Below are positions 9,525-19,393 of a stretch of 64,000 nt of DNA, piece by piece. The number at the start of each line of letters is the position of its first letter. The first letter of the stretch is position 1. The position numbers were made by a program, and so were the translations under genes. Origin of the DNA: Gelidibacter mesophilus DSM 14095 (GTDB lineage: Bacteria; Bacteroidota; Bacteroidia; Flavobacteriales; Flavobacteriaceae). The notes beneath the pieces were generated by a model, which saw only the letters and a program-made list of their open reading frames with translations, ran no database searches and was not told the DNA's origin. The stretch spans positions 267,743 to 331,742 of the forward strand of contig NZ_AUHD01000007.1 in the NCBI RefSeq assembly GCF_000423005.1, given 5' to 3'.

Positions 9525-9914
9525 ATGGCAAAGTCAAGTACAAAAGTTAAAAAACGTAAGGTTATTGTTGAAGCTAATGGAGAAGCACACATTGCTGCTT
9601 CATTCAACAACATCATTATCTCTTTGACAAACAAAAAAGGTGATGTAGTTTCATGGTCATCAGCTGGTAAAATGGGCTTTAGAGGTTCTAAAAAGAACAC
9701 TCCTTATGCTGCCCAGATGGCCGCTGAAGATGCTGCAGCTGTAGCAAGAGAAGCGGGATTGAAAAAAGTAAAAGTATATGTAAAAGGACCAGGTAACGGG
9801 AGAGAATCTGCTATCCGCTCTATCCACAATGCAGGTATTGAAGTAACAGAAATTATTGATGTTACACCATTGCCACATAATGGATGTCGTCCTCCAAAAC
9901 GTAGACGTGTATAA
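9525..9914 (+). CDS. rpsK: 30S ribosomal protein S11
   Basis: S11 forms part of the platform near the mRNA Shine-Dalgarno/anti-SD helix. The 129-residue product contains [36 protein letters not shown] in its core and ends with the canonical [19 protein letters not shown] strong terminator and a new promoter follow, so it may end the upstream transcription unit. Confidence 0.97.
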   Translation: MAKSSTKVKKRKVIVEANGEAHIAASFNNIIISLTNKKGDVVSWSSAGKMGFRGSKKNTPYAAQMAAEDAAAVAREAGLKKVKVYVKGPGNGRESAIRSIHNAGIEVTEIIDVTPLPHNGCRPPKRRRV

Positions 9915-9930
9915 TTTATAACATGCTAGT

Positions 9931-9971
9931 AACTAATATCAATCATTTTAAATGGTTGATATTAGTTTTTT
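9931..9971 (+). terminator. Rho-independent terminator after rpsK
   Basis: Arms AACTAATATCAA (9931-9942) and TTGATATTAGTT (9956-9967) form a perfect 12-bp stem that can be extended by about four more pairs towards the loop (one G-U). It is followed by a T6 run (9966-9971). The stem is AU-rich but long. It would separate the rpsM-rpsK messages from rpsD-rpoA-rplQ. Confidence 0.75.
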
Positions 9972-9984
9972 ATGTGTAAATTTG
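9956..9984 (+). promoter_or_regulatory. Promoter for rpsD-rpoA-rplQ
   Basis: TTG (9956-9958) lies 18 nt upstream of TAAATTTG (9977-9984), an exact match to the Bacteroidota -7 consensus TAnnTTTG. The -33 element lies inside the descending arm of the preceding terminator. The predicted start near 9990 leaves a leader of about 100 nt before rpsD. Confidence 0.6.
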
Positions 9985-10089
9985 CAAACTGAAAAAAATC
10001 AATAACAAGTATCAACGAGAGATTATTGTTTATCGAAGGATAAGATTAAGACCTTAATTCATAAACACTCTCATAATTTAATTTAAGAA

Positions 10090-10695
10090 ATGGCAAGATA
10101 TACTGGTCCTAAAACTAAAATAGCCCGAAAATTCGGTGAAGCTATTTTTGGAGATGATAAAGCTTTCGAAAAAAGAAACTATCCTCCAGGTCAACACGGA
10201 GCTAACAAGCGTCGTGGAAAAAAATCTGAATACTCTATTCAGTTAATGGAAAAGCAAAAAGCAAAATACACTTATGGTATTTTGGAAAGGCAATTTAGAA
10301 ACATGTTTAAAAAAGCAACTGCTGCAACGGGTATTACCGGTGAGGTGTTGTTACAATTATGCGAGTCTCGTTTAGATAACGTGGTTTTCAGATTGGGCTT
10401 GTCGCCATCACGTAGTGGTGCACGTCAATTAGTTTCTCACAGACACATCACTGTAAACGGAGAAATTGTAAACATTCCTTCTTACCAATTAAAGGCAGGT
10501 GATGTTATTGCCGTAAGAGAGAAATCTAAATCTCTTGAAACTATTCAAAATGCATTGTCTAACTCTAACAACGTTTATGAGTGGATGACATGGAACAGCG
10601 AAACTAAACAAGGAACCTATGTTTCAATTCCTGCTAGAGTTCAAATTCCAGAAAATATCAACGAACAATTTATCGTCGAATTATACTCTAAATAA
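10090..10695 (+). CDS. rpsD: 30S ribosomal protein S4
   Basis: S4 is a primary 16S rRNA assembly protein, and in E. coli the repressor of the alpha operon. The 201-residue product starts [17 protein letters not shown], lacks an N-terminal zinc-finger Cys cluster, and has a clear S4 RNA-binding domain (residues about 92-155: [22 protein letters not shown]). It is the first gene downstream of an internal promoter and is followed after 19 nt by rpoA. Confidence 0.97.
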   Translation: MARYTGPKTKIARKFGEAIFGDDKAFEKRNYPPGQHGANKRRGKKSEYSIQLMEKQKAKYTYGILERQFRNMFKKATAATGITGEVLLQLCESRLDNVVFRLGLSPSRSGARQLVSHRHITVNGEIVNIPSYQLKAGDVIAVREKSKSLETIQNALSNSNNVYEWMTWNSETKQGTYVSIPARVQIPENINEQFIVELYSK

Positions 10696-10714
10696 TAACT
10701 GATACAAAACTAAT

Positions 10715-11707
10715 ATGGCAATATTAAATTTTCAAAAGCCCGACAAAGTCATTATGATTGATTCAACTCCTTTTGAAGGGAAGTTTGAATTTAGACCTTT
10801 AGAGCCAGGCTATGGATTGACAGTAGGTAATGCTTTAAGAAGAGTTTTGTTATCTTCTTTGGAAGGATTTGCAATTACTTCTGTTCGAATTGAAGGTGTT
10901 GATCACGAGTTTTCTACAATTGCAGGTGTAGTTGAAGATGTTACTGAAATTATTTTGAACTTAAAGCAAGTTAACTTTAAGCGTCAGATTGATGAAATTG
11001 ATAACGAAACCGTTACCATTTCTATTTCAGGACAAGATCAAATTACTGCTGGTGATTTCCAAAAATTCATTTCAGGATTTCAAGTTCTGAACAAAGATTT
11101 GGTCATCTGTAATTTAGACTCAAAAGTGAGCATCAATCTGGAGTTGACTATTGAAAAAGGTAGAGGATATGTTCCTGCTGAAGAGAACAAGAAAGCTTCT
11201 GCACCAATTGGAACCATCTTTACGGATTCAATCTACACGCCAATTCGAAATGTAAAATACGCAGTTGAAAACTTCCGTGTTGAGCAAAAAACAGATTATG
11301 AAAAATTAATTTTTGAAATCATAACTGATGGTTCCATTAACCCTAAAGATGCGTTAACTGAAGCGGCTAAGATTTTAATCCACCACTTCATGTTATTCTC
11401 TGATGAGCGTATTACTTTAGAAGCTGACGAAATAGCGCAAACGGAAACGTATGACGAAGAGTCTCTTCACATGAGACAGCTTTTGAAAACCAAATTGGTT
11501 GATATGGATCTTTCTGTACGTGCACTGAACTGTTTGAAAGCTGCTGAAGTTGATACCTTAGGAGACTTGGTATCTTTCAACAAGAATGATTTGATGAAAT
11601 TCAGAAACTTCGGTAAAAAATCGTTGACTGAGCTAGAAGAACTAGTGAACGTTAAAGGTTTAAATTTCGGAATGGATTTGAGCAAATATAAATTAGATAA
11701 AGACTAG
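10715..11707 (+). CDS. rpoA: RNA polymerase alpha subunit
   Basis: Alpha dimerises to nucleate RNA polymerase assembly; its C-terminal domain contacts promoter DNA and activators. The 330-residue product has the N-terminal domain with [20 protein letters not shown] and the CTD (about residues 255-320) with [17 protein letters not shown] and LRNFGKK-type helix (here [16 protein letters not shown]). Its length is normal. A 148-nt structured spacer separates it from rplQ. Confidence 0.97.
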   Translation: MAILNFQKPDKVIMIDSTPFEGKFEFRPLEPGYGLTVGNALRRVLLSSLEGFAITSVRIEGVDHEFSTIAGVVEDVTEIILNLKQVNFKRQIDEIDNETVTISISGQDQITAGDFQKFISGFQVLNKDLVICNLDSKVSINLELTIEKGRGYVPAEENKKASAPIGTIFTDSIYTPIRNVKYAVENFRVEQKTDYEKLIFEIITDGSINPKDALTEAAKILIHHFMLFSDERITLEADEIAQTETYDEESLHMRQLLKTKLVDMDLSVRALNCLKAAEVDTLGDLVSFNKNDLMKFRNFGKKSLTELEELVNVKGLNFGMDLSKYKLDKD

Positions 11708-11795
11708 TAGAATTACGATTTTAGATTTGCGATTTTTGAATAGCGAAATCGTAAATCCAAATTGTAACTCCTAAATCAAAAATTAATAAATAACC

Positions 11796-11841
11796 CATCA
11801 TAGTTTGCTCTCCGACGAACGGATATTGTAGCAAGATGATG
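11796..11841 (+). promoter_or_regulatory. Nested hairpin leader before rplQ
   Basis: Three collinear stems stack into one long imperfect hairpin: CATCAT (11796-11801) with ATGATG (11836-11841), TTGCT (11805-11809) with AGCAA (11830-11834), and TCCG (11811-11814) with CGGA (11820-11823) closed by ACGAA. It ends 14 nt before the rplQ ATG. There is no U-run, which suggests protein or ribosome recognition rather than termination. A separate inverted repeat TACGATTT/AAATCGTA lies at 11714-11753. Role in L17 regulation is inferred. Confidence 0.5.
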
Positions 11842-11855
11842 ATAACAAAAATGTC

Positions 11856-12377
11856 ATGAGACACGGAAAAAAAGTAAATCATTTAAGTCGTCAAACCGCA
11901 CACAGAAAATCAATGTTGGCTAATATGGCGTGTTCATTGATTCAGCACAAGCGAATCAATACTACAGTAGCAAAAGCAAAAGCTTTAAAGCAATTTGTAG
12001 AACCAATGATTACAAAGTCTAAAGAAGATACCACACATAACAGACGTATTGTGTATAGCAGAATTAGACAAAAAGAAGCGGTAGCAGAATTGTTCAGAGA
12101 TGTTGCACCAAAAGTTGGCGATCGACCGGGAGGATACACACGTATCATCAAATTGGGGAATCGTTTAGGTGATAACGCTGATATGGCAATGATTGAATTG
12201 GTAGATTTCAACGAAATCTATAATGCAGAGAAGCAACCTAAGAAGAAAACAACCCGTAGAGGTCGTTCTAAGAAATCAGATGATGCTGCAGTAACTGCAC
12301 CAGTTGCAGAAACTAAAACGAAAAAGGCACCAGAAGCTCCAGCTAAAGCTGAAGATAAAAGTGGAGAAGAAGAATAA
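11856..12377 (+). CDS. rplQ: 50S ribosomal protein L17 with extended tail
   Basis: L17 lies near the peptide exit tunnel. The first about 125 residues are a canonical L17 ([20 protein letters not shown], then [27 protein letters not shown]). The product is 173 residues, about 50 longer than E. coli L17, owing to a low-complexity Lys/Ala/Pro/Glu tail that begins after [17 protein letters not shown]. Such tails are frequent in this class. It is the last ribosomal gene, followed by a terminator. Confidence 0.96.
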   Translation: MRHGKKVNHLSRQTAHRKSMLANMACSLIQHKRINTTVAKAKALKQFVEPMITKSKEDTTHNRRIVYSRIRQKEAVAELFRDVAPKVGDRPGGYTRIIKLGNRLGDNADMAMIELVDFNEIYNAEKQPKKKTTRRGRSKKSDDAAVTAPVAETKTKKAPEAPAKAEDKSGEEE

Positions 12378-12400
12378 ATGAGATTAATTTCTTAAATACA

Positions 12401-12434
12401 AAAAGGGTAAACATTTTAGTTTATCCTTTTTTTT
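12401..12434 (+). terminator. Rho-independent terminator after rplQ
   Basis: AAAAGGGTAAAC (12401-12412) pairs with GTTTATCCTTTT (12419-12430) through one G-U pair, with loop ATTTTA and a T-run continuing to 12434. It closes the ribosomal super-operon. Confidence 0.85.
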
Positions 12435-12459
12435 ATGCAATTTTGCGATACTTTAAGTT

Positions 12460-12489
12460 GATCTTTAAGGTTCTTAAACCTTGTAGATC
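12460..12489 (+). promoter_or_regulatory. Hairpin in carA leader
   Basis: GATCT (12460-12464) pairs with AGATC (12485-12489) and AAGGTT (12467-12472) with AACCTT (12477-12482), separated by a 2x2 internal loop and closed by CTTA. It lies 30 nt before the carA GTG. A weak -7-like box CAATTTTG is at 12438-12445. Function unknown; control of carA is inferred from position only. Confidence 0.35.
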
Positions 12490-12519
12490 TAAAATAATTA
12501 AACAAGTAATTTTTTTATT

Positions 12520-13623
12520 GTGAAATATACTAAAAGACACAACGCCATCATTCTGCTAGCAGATGGCACGATTTTCCATGGTAAATCAATAGGTAAACAA
12601 GGCTCGGCCTTTGGGGAAGTTTGTTTTAATACTGGCACCACGGGCTATCAAGAGATATTTACGGACCCATCTTATTATGGACAACTGATGGTTGCCACCA
12701 ATGCACATATTGGAAACTATGGGACCCTAACTGAAGAAGTGGAATCTGACGACATAAAGATTGCAGGTCTAATTTGTAAGAACTTTAGTTTCAACTATTC
12801 AAGACCGGCCGCTGATGGTTCTCTTGAAGAGTTTTTTGAGAAACATAATTTATTGGCTATTTCAGATGTTGATACACGATCATTAGTGACTTACATTCGA
12901 ACAAATGGTGCTATGAATGCGGTCATTTCTACAGAAGTGGACAACATAGAAGGTCTAAAAAAGCAGTTGGCCGAAATTCCTGATATGGAAGGCTTGGAAC
13001 TGGCATCAAAAGTCAGTACAAAAGAAGCTTATTATGTTGGCGATGAAAATGCGACTTATCGCATTGCTGCACTCGATTTAGGAATCAAAAGAAACATACT
13101 ACGTAATTTCGTTAAACGAGATGCGTATGTGAAAGTATTTCCGTACAATGCTACATTTGAAAAAATGAATGCATTTAAACCGGCCGGGTTTTTTCTGTCC
13201 AACGGACCAGGAGATCCAAAACCGCTAAAGGGTGCCATTACCTTGGCTAATGAAATATTGAAGCGCGACCTTCCGTTATTCGGTATCTGCCTAGGTCACC
13301 AAGTAATTGGTTTGGCTAATGGTATTTCAACTTATAAAATGCATAATGGACATCGCGGAATCAATCATCCTGTCAAAAATCTGATTACAGGCAAAGGAGA
13401 AATTACCTCACAAAATCATGGTTTTGCGATTAATAAGGAAGAAACGGAACAACATCCAGATTTTGAAATTACGCACACCCATTTAAATGATCATACTGTT
13501 GCAGGAATGCGCATGAAATCAAAGAACTGCTTTTCCGTACAATACCATCCTGAAGCTAGTCCGGGACCGCATGACGCGTCATACTTATTTGACGAGTTTA
13601 TAGAAAACATCAAAACAAAATAG
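12520..13623 (+). CDS. carA: Carbamoyl-phosphate synthase small (glutaminase) subunit
   Basis: CarA hydrolyses glutamine and channels ammonia to CarB for carbamoyl phosphate, feeding arginine and pyrimidine synthesis (pyrE lies at 25.4 kb). The 367-residue product starts with GTG. The N-terminal CPSase domain has NTGTTGYQEIFTDPSY. The class I amidotransferase domain carries Cys257 in GICLGHQ and the His343/Glu345 pair in YHPEASPGP, so the triad is intact. carB is not in the window. Terminators on both sides make it a single-gene unit. Confidence 0.97.
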   Translation: MKYTKRHNAIILLADGTIFHGKSIGKQGSAFGEVCFNTGTTGYQEIFTDPSYYGQLMVATNAHIGNYGTLTEEVESDDIKIAGLICKNFSFNYSRPAADGSLEEFFEKHNLLAISDVDTRSLVTYIRTNGAMNAVISTEVDNIEGLKKQLAEIPDMEGLELASKVSTKEAYYVGDENATYRIAALDLGIKRNILRNFVKRDAYVKVFPYNATFEKMNAFKPAGFFLSNGPGDPKPLKGAITLANEILKRDLPLFGICLGHQVIGLANGISTYKMHNGHRGINHPVKNLITGKGEITSQNHGFAINKEETEQHPDFEITHTHLNDHTVAGMRMKSKNCFSVQYHPEASPGPHDASYLFDEFIENIKTK

Positions 13624-13626
13624 TAT

Positions 13627-13664
13627 AAAAACCTCAAAAATTCAGTTGATTTTTTGAGGTTTTC
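13627..13664 (+). terminator. Rho-independent terminator after carA
   Basis: AAAACCTCAAAAA (13628-13640) pairs with TTTTTTGAGGTTTT (13650-13663) around a 9-nt loop; the descending arm ends in a T-run. It begins 4 nt after the carA stop. Confidence 0.8.
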
Positions 13665-13761
13665 TTATAGCGCAATCATTATCGCTGATTTAATATGCAA
13701 TTCTCAAGTCTACATGAGAATTTGGGTGAAGTATTTCGTAAATTAGCGAGAATGGAGATGC

Positions 13762-13791
13762 TTTGGGTTTGCGGGCTTTCGGTATCTTTTG
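13762..13791 (+). promoter_or_regulatory. Possible eno promoter
   Basis: TTTG (13762-13765) stands 17 nt before TATCTTTTG (13783-13791), a near match to the Bacteroidota -33/-7 pair with one extra T in the -7 box. The start would fall about 35 nt before the eno ATG. Confidence 0.35.
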
Positions 13792-13819
13792 AGATAAAAA
13801 CAAGAATAAATAATAATAA

Positions 13820-15127
<1,308 letters not shown>

Positions 15128-15152
15128 GATCAAAAACGTATAATTATTTTAG

Positions 15153-15186
15153 AACCCAGGCGATCTAGTCTGGGTTTTTTGTTTTT
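15153..15186 (+). terminator. Rho-independent terminator after eno
   Basis: AACCCAG (15153-15159) pairs with CTGGGTT (15170-15176) around a 10-nt loop, followed by T6 (15175-15180) and a second T-run. Confidence 0.85.
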
Positions 15187-15339
15187 ATATCAATAAATAT
15201 AGAACTAATACACACTACCAATTCCCGTTTCTCAGCACTGCCGATCTTGTGCCATAATATTTATGAAAATTCAAGTATACTCGTTTCTCGAGCTTAACAT
15301 AAGTCCTTAAATTTAGCAAATCACCAATTAACTGATGCA

Positions 15340-15816
15340 ATGACTACCGAATTTGGCATTATCAATGTTTCTGTCATTGCCTTGGGAACGGTAATTTTTC
15401 TTAAAAATCAAGATATGACTATAATAGTTGGTGATGCCTTAGAACACTGTTGATGAATGGATTGAGAGAACTAGACAATACAAATAAAAACTTGGTAATG
15501 ATGCCTATAGGCTTGAAGTTGCGAATGACCTTATATCGATGGATTAAAAATATGAATTCCTCAAAAAATTACGGACATCGGGAATTCTCCGATGTAATTA
15601 GGCCAAATTGTTCATTTAAATATAGTCCATGGCTTTAAAATAGTGGGGAAATGGAGTTGCATTAAGAATGCAGAGTTAAGTAACTATAAGATTTTAAAAA
15701 AAATGGAGCGCATGCATCCAAAATTATGGGAGCAATCTCAGAATTTACATAATGGAAAAATCTTCAAGTTATTTGAACACCTGAAGAAATTCTACAAATC
15801 AAATCCAAATTTTTAG
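15340..15816 (+). pseudogene. Decayed coding stretch, family not recognised
   Basis: This part of the 685-bp eno/DUF481 gap keeps protein-like reading in all three plus frames, each interrupted. From ATG 15340 there are 37 codons opening MTTEFGIINVSVIAL. A second frame (from about 15455) reads EWIERTRQYK, then KLGNDAYRLEVANDL and KYEFLKKLRTSG between stops. A third (15598-15816, ending TAG) reads like an intact C-terminus with KILKKMERMHPKLWEQ and KIFKLFEHLKKFYKS. The simplest reading is one or two genes broken by indels. The first segment faintly resembles the N-terminus of NlpC/P60 proteins; this is weak. The 3' end touches the convergent DUF481 gene. Confidence 0.35.
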
Positions 15817-16568
15817 AAAATATAGAGAAGTCCATTTGTTAATTCGTACTGGGTTTTTGGGATGCCCTCAATTGGGAAAGCATCAAAATTATAGGTGAAT
15901 GTCGTTTTTAACGCTAATGATTCGTAAATCTTTAGCAAGAGAGAGCTCTCGTTTGAAAATCTAAAATCTTTGAGGAGCTCAAAACTTGGTTGATAATAGG
16001 AAGTACTTATGATAGAAAGATTATCTGTGGGATACATACTTAATGAAAAATAAACACTTCCACGGATATCTTTTTGAATTCGGTCTTCCACGATTGGAGA
16101 TGCTTTTTCGTGTTCGATCATGACTAAAGTTCCAAGATAAAAGCGGTAATCATCATTGGAATTAAGTTTAAAGCGTGGTCCTAAACCGATAAGACCTCTG
16201 TAGTCAATTTCAGAAATAGCATCATATTGCACCTGCACAAAACCTTCCATTTTAATTTTCGGAGTAATTCTATAGTTGTACCTAAGATGTTGAATCCCTT
16301 TATTGACAAAAGAGCTACCTGCTACTTTTTGAAAATTTATTTCATTTACAATAAGCCATAATTCAAACTCGTTTTTATACTGGACATGGGCCTTAGTGCC
16401 AATTCTAAAAAGCGAGTTTTTATTTTTTATAATGCTGAAGTCCAGACCGGCAGCCCCTGTCCAACTTATGGAGTCAGTAGACTTTCTAAAGCTTTCTATA
16501 TTAATTACTTGTGCGCTAGCGAGAGTGGTGAGAAGGAATAAAAGTACTGTTAAAAATGGTATGTTCAT
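15813..16568 (-). CDS. DUF481-like outer-membrane beta-barrel protein
   Basis: A 251-residue exported protein: signal peptide MNIPFLTVLLFLLTTLASAQ with likely cleavage after SAQ, then alternating-polarity strands rich in aromatic residues (RYNYRITPKIKMEGFVQVQYDA, YRFYLGTLVMIEHE) ending LTNGLLYIF with a terminal Phe, as in outer-membrane barrels. The pattern matches the DUF481 (YdiY-like) family; no function is established. It is monocistronic and convergent with the decayed stretch at its 3' end. Confidence 0.7.
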   Translation of the reverse strand: MNIPFLTVLLFLLTTLASAQVINIESFRKSTDSISWTGAAGLDFSIIKNKNSLFRIGTKAHVQYKNEFELWLIVNEINFQKVAGSSFVNKGIQHLRYNYRITPKIKMEGFVQVQYDAISEIDYRGLIGLGPRFKLNSNDDYRFYLGTLVMIEHEKASPIVEDRIQKDIRGSVYFSLSMYPTDNLSIISTSYYQPSFELLKDFRFSNESSLLLKIYESLALKTTFTYNFDAFPIEGIPKTQYELTNGLLYIF

Positions 16569-16765
16569 TGATTGGATTTTTTATAGAAAATCTTTTTACA
16601 ATTTTACCGTAAATATTAGAGATTAGACGGCTTATTCTATATCGATTTTATTAATACCAAAATTGTTAAAACCATTGTAAACTTACTTCATTAGTAATCA
16701 TATATTTTGTAAATTCGTAACATCTTTTTCAGATACAAAATTCAAAATAAAAATTTACTAAAGAT

Positions 16766-18052
16766 ATGTCAAAAACTGCTACGCTAGAAATAAACGAAAA
16801 AAAATATGAATTTCCTCTTATTGTGGGAACCGAGAACGAGGTTGCCATTGATATTAGCAATTTAAGAAGCACCACAGATAGTGTCATTACACTTGATCAA
16901 GGTTATAAAAACACGGGGTCTTGTGAAAGTGCCATAACTTTTTTGGATGGTGAAAAAGGAATTTTAAGATATCGTGGGTATTCGATTGAGGAATTAGCTG
17001 AAAAAGCAGATTTTCTTGAAGTAGCTTTCTTGTTAATTTTTGGTGAATTGCCAACGAAAGAGCAATTGACTAAATTTCATTCAGATATCAAAGCGCAATC
17101 CGTAGTTGATGAAGATATTCGCAAAATAGTTGATGCCTTTCCTAAATCAGCACATCCAATGGGTGTTGTTGCATCGTTGACTTCTGCTTTAACAGCTTTT
17201 AATCCTTCTTCTGTCAATGTGGATTCTGAAGAGGATATGTACAAAGCCATTGTTAAAATCCTGGGTAAATTTCCTGTACTTGTGGCATGGACCTTCAGAA
17301 AAAAACACGGATTACCGTTTGATTATGGTGATAAAAACTTAGGTTATGTTGAGAACATTCTTAAAATGATGTTCAAACAACCCAATGAAGACTATAAAAT
17401 GAATCCCATTGTATTGAATGCTTTGGATAAACTATTGATTCTTCATGCTGACCATGAGCAAAACTGTTCAACATCTACTGTAAGAATAGCTGGGTCATCC
17501 CACGTTGGTTTGTTTGCTTCGCTTTCTACAGGTATTTCTGCACTTTGGGGACCACTTCACGGTGGTGCCAATCAAGCAGTATTGGAAATGTTGGAAGGAA
17601 TCAATGCTGATGGTGGTGATACTGATAAATATATGGCAAAAGCCAAAGACAAGGCAGATCCTTTCCGTTTGATGGGCTTTGGACATAGAGTTTACAAAAA
17701 CTTTGACCCTAGAGCAAAAATCATTAAAAAAGCGGCGGATGAAGTGTTGAATGATTTGGGTGTGGAAGATAAAATCCTTGAGATTGCCAAAGCTTTAGAA
17801 AAAGAGGCGTTACAGGACCCATACTTTGTGGATCGCAAGCTATATCCTAATGTTGATTTCTATTCTGGAATTATTTATAGAGCCATGGGAATACCTACAG
17901 ATATGTTCACCGTAATGTTTGCATTGGGTCGCTTACCTGGTTGGATTGCCCAATGGAGAGAAATGAGATTGAATAAGGAACCAATAGGTAGACCAAGACA
18001 GATTTATGTTGGTGAAACTTTAAGGCCATTTAAAACTATTGAAAAGCGTTAA
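16766..18052 (+). CDS. gltA: Citrate synthase (type II)
   Basis: Condenses acetyl-CoA and oxaloacetate at the entry of the TCA cycle; mdh at 49.6 kb supplies oxaloacetate. The 428-residue product has catalytic His segments ADHEQNCSTSTVR and WGPLHGGANQAVLEML, and the active-site Asp region with GFGHRVYKNFDPRAK. The N-terminal about 50-residue extension is typical of the Gram-negative hexameric type. Ends 24 nt before a terminator. Confidence 0.97.
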   Translation: MSKTATLEINEKKYEFPLIVGTENEVAIDISNLRSTTDSVITLDQGYKNTGSCESAITFLDGEKGILRYRGYSIEELAEKADFLEVAFLLIFGELPTKEQLTKFHSDIKAQSVVDEDIRKIVDAFPKSAHPMGVVASLTSALTAFNPSSVNVDSEEDMYKAIVKILGKFPVLVAWTFRKKHGLPFDYGDKNLGYVENILKMMFKQPNEDYKMNPIVLNALDKLLILHADHEQNCSTSTVRIAGSSHVGLFASLSTGISALWGPLHGGANQAVLEMLEGINADGGDTDKYMAKAKDKADPFRLMGFGHRVYKNFDPRAKIIKKAADEVLNDLGVEDKILEIAKALEKEALQDPYFVDRKLYPNVDFYSGIIYRAMGIPTDMFTVMFALGRLPGWIAQWREMRLNKEPIGRPRQIYVGETLRPFKTIEKR

Positions 18053-18069
18053 ACGAGATAGATTAATAC

Positions 18070-18104
18070 AAAAGGGCTTCATTTTTTAAGATGAAGCTTT
18101 TTTT
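18070..18104 (+). terminator. Rho-independent terminator after gltA
   Basis: GCTTCAT (18076-18082) pairs with ATGAAGC (18091-18097), loop TTTTTAAG, with flanking A/T pairs extending the stem and a T7 run (18098-18104). The next gene starts only 13 nt later. Confidence 0.85.
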
Positions 18105-18116
18105 ATACATTATAAC

Positions 18117-19031
18117 ATGCTAAAACTGAATATTAATAACGAAACATCAAGGCTAAGGGCCGTTGTCCTAGGTGCCGCCATTAGTAATGGACCAACTCCT
18201 AAAATAGAAAACGCTTATGATCCAAAATCCTTAGAGCATATCAAAGCCGGAACTTATCCGATAGAAGAAGATATGGTGCTGGAAATGGAGGCAGTAGCCA
18301 AAATTCTTGAGAAGTATGATGTCAAGGTTTTTCGCCCAGATCAAGTCAAGGACTATAATCAGATTTTTGCTCGAGATATTGCTTTTGTTATTGATGATGT
18401 CTTTATTAAGGCCAACATTCTTCCCGATAGAGAAAAGGAGTTAGATGCTATTAAATGTGTTATAGATCAAATTGACCCAGAAAAAGTCATTCGTCCGCCC
18501 AAGGAAGTACATATTGAGGGTGGTGACGTTATGCTATGGAAGGATTATATCTTTATAGGTACTTATAAGGGAAGTGATTATAGTGATTATATTACAGCCA
18601 GGACCAATTTAGAAGGCGTCAATTATATAAGGGAATTGTTTCCGAATAAAATAGTCAAAGAATTTGATCTGGTAAAATCTAGAATTGAACCGAGAGATAA
18701 TGCGTTGCACCTTGATTGTTGTTTTCAACCCGTAGGAAAAGATAAGGGGATCATTTATAAAAGTGGGTTCCGGGAAGAAAGTGATTATATGTACCTCGTA
18801 GACTTATTTGGAAAAGAGAATTTGTTCCACATCACACGCGAAGAAATGTACCATATGAATAGTAACGTATTCTCTATTTCGGAAAACGTGGTTATTTCAG
18901 AACAGAATTTCACACGTTTAAATACTTGGCTGCGTGATCATGGTTTTACCGTAGAAGAAGTGCCTTACGCCGAAATAGCAAAGCAGGAAGGCTTATTACG
19001 CTGTAGTACAATGCCTTTGATCAGGGATTAA
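18117..19031 (+). CDS. DDAH-family pentein hydrolase (dimethylarginine dimethylaminohydrolase-like)
   Basis: The 304-residue product belongs to the pentein (amidinotransferase/deiminase) superfamily, which hydrolyses guanidino or ureido groups. Catalytic residues expected for DDAH-like enzymes are visible: the acidic motif EGGD (134-137), His198 in ALHLDCC, and the nucleophile Cys296 in LLRCSTMPL. Substrate cannot be read from sequence; methylarginine, arginine or a citrulline-related compound are possible. A second pentein, CtlX, lies at 28.6 kb. It is immediately downstream of the gltA terminator, so it needs its own promoter or read-through. Confidence 0.8.
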   Translation: MLKLNINNETSRLRAVVLGAAISNGPTPKIENAYDPKSLEHIKAGTYPIEEDMVLEMEAVAKILEKYDVKVFRPDQVKDYNQIFARDIAFVIDDVFIKANILPDREKELDAIKCVIDQIDPEKVIRPPKEVHIEGGDVMLWKDYIFIGTYKGSDYSDYITARTNLEGVNYIRELFPNKIVKEFDLVKSRIEPRDNALHLDCCFQPVGKDKGIIYKSGFREESDYMYLVDLFGKENLFHITREEMYHMNSNVFSISENVVISEQNFTRLNTWLRDHGFTVEEVPYAEIAKQEGLLRCSTMPLIRD

Positions 19032-19126
19032 TTGAGATATAAGGTGTGAAATGCATGTGGGCTTAATGTTCAGAGTTTAGAGCATAGAGTTAGAAAAGTT
19101 TAAAATTTAGACTTTGAACTTGAAAA

Positions 19127-19393
19127 TTATTTCCCGTACAGAAAATAATTATTGACCAAATCAATATAGATGCGTTTGGCCTCGTCTGGTGTAACACTTT
19201 TTACTTGAAAGAGAGCGTTCGTCTTGAACGCAGTTATAATAGGTTTCTTTCCTTTGGGACTCTTGTAGTTGTTAGTCGCCTTTTTGTAATAGGCGTAGAG
19301 CCTAAGCAACAAATCGGCAGGAAAAGGCTCCGTGTAACTGTTAATGCGTTCTACAGCCTCGTAAAATTCAATATCTAAGTTATCTGAAGTCAT
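19127..19393 (-). CDS. Acyl-CoA-binding protein
   Basis: An 88-residue protein with the four-helix ACBP fold pattern: FYEAVERINSYTEPFPADLLLRLYAYYKKATN matches the ligand-binding Y-x-x-Y-K-x-A-T signature, and the C-terminal helix has AKRIYIDLVNNYF. ACBPs bind long-chain acyl-CoA esters in the cytosol. Its ATG overlaps the stop of psd by 4 nt, so the two are translationally coupled, tying it to phospholipid synthesis. ACBPs are patchy in bacteria but common in this family. Confidence 0.88.
   Translation of the reverse strand: MTSDNLDIEFYEAVERINSYTEPFPADLLLRLYAYYKKATNNYKSPKGKKPIITAFKTNALFQVKSVTPDEAKRIYIDLVNNYFLYGK

Noticed and set aside
15450..15638. 62-codon ORF in the eno-DUF481 gap as a real gene
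   Set aside because: The overlapping frame carries more protein-like segments, and the start is a TTG in the tail of another fragment; annotated as part of a decayed stretch instead.
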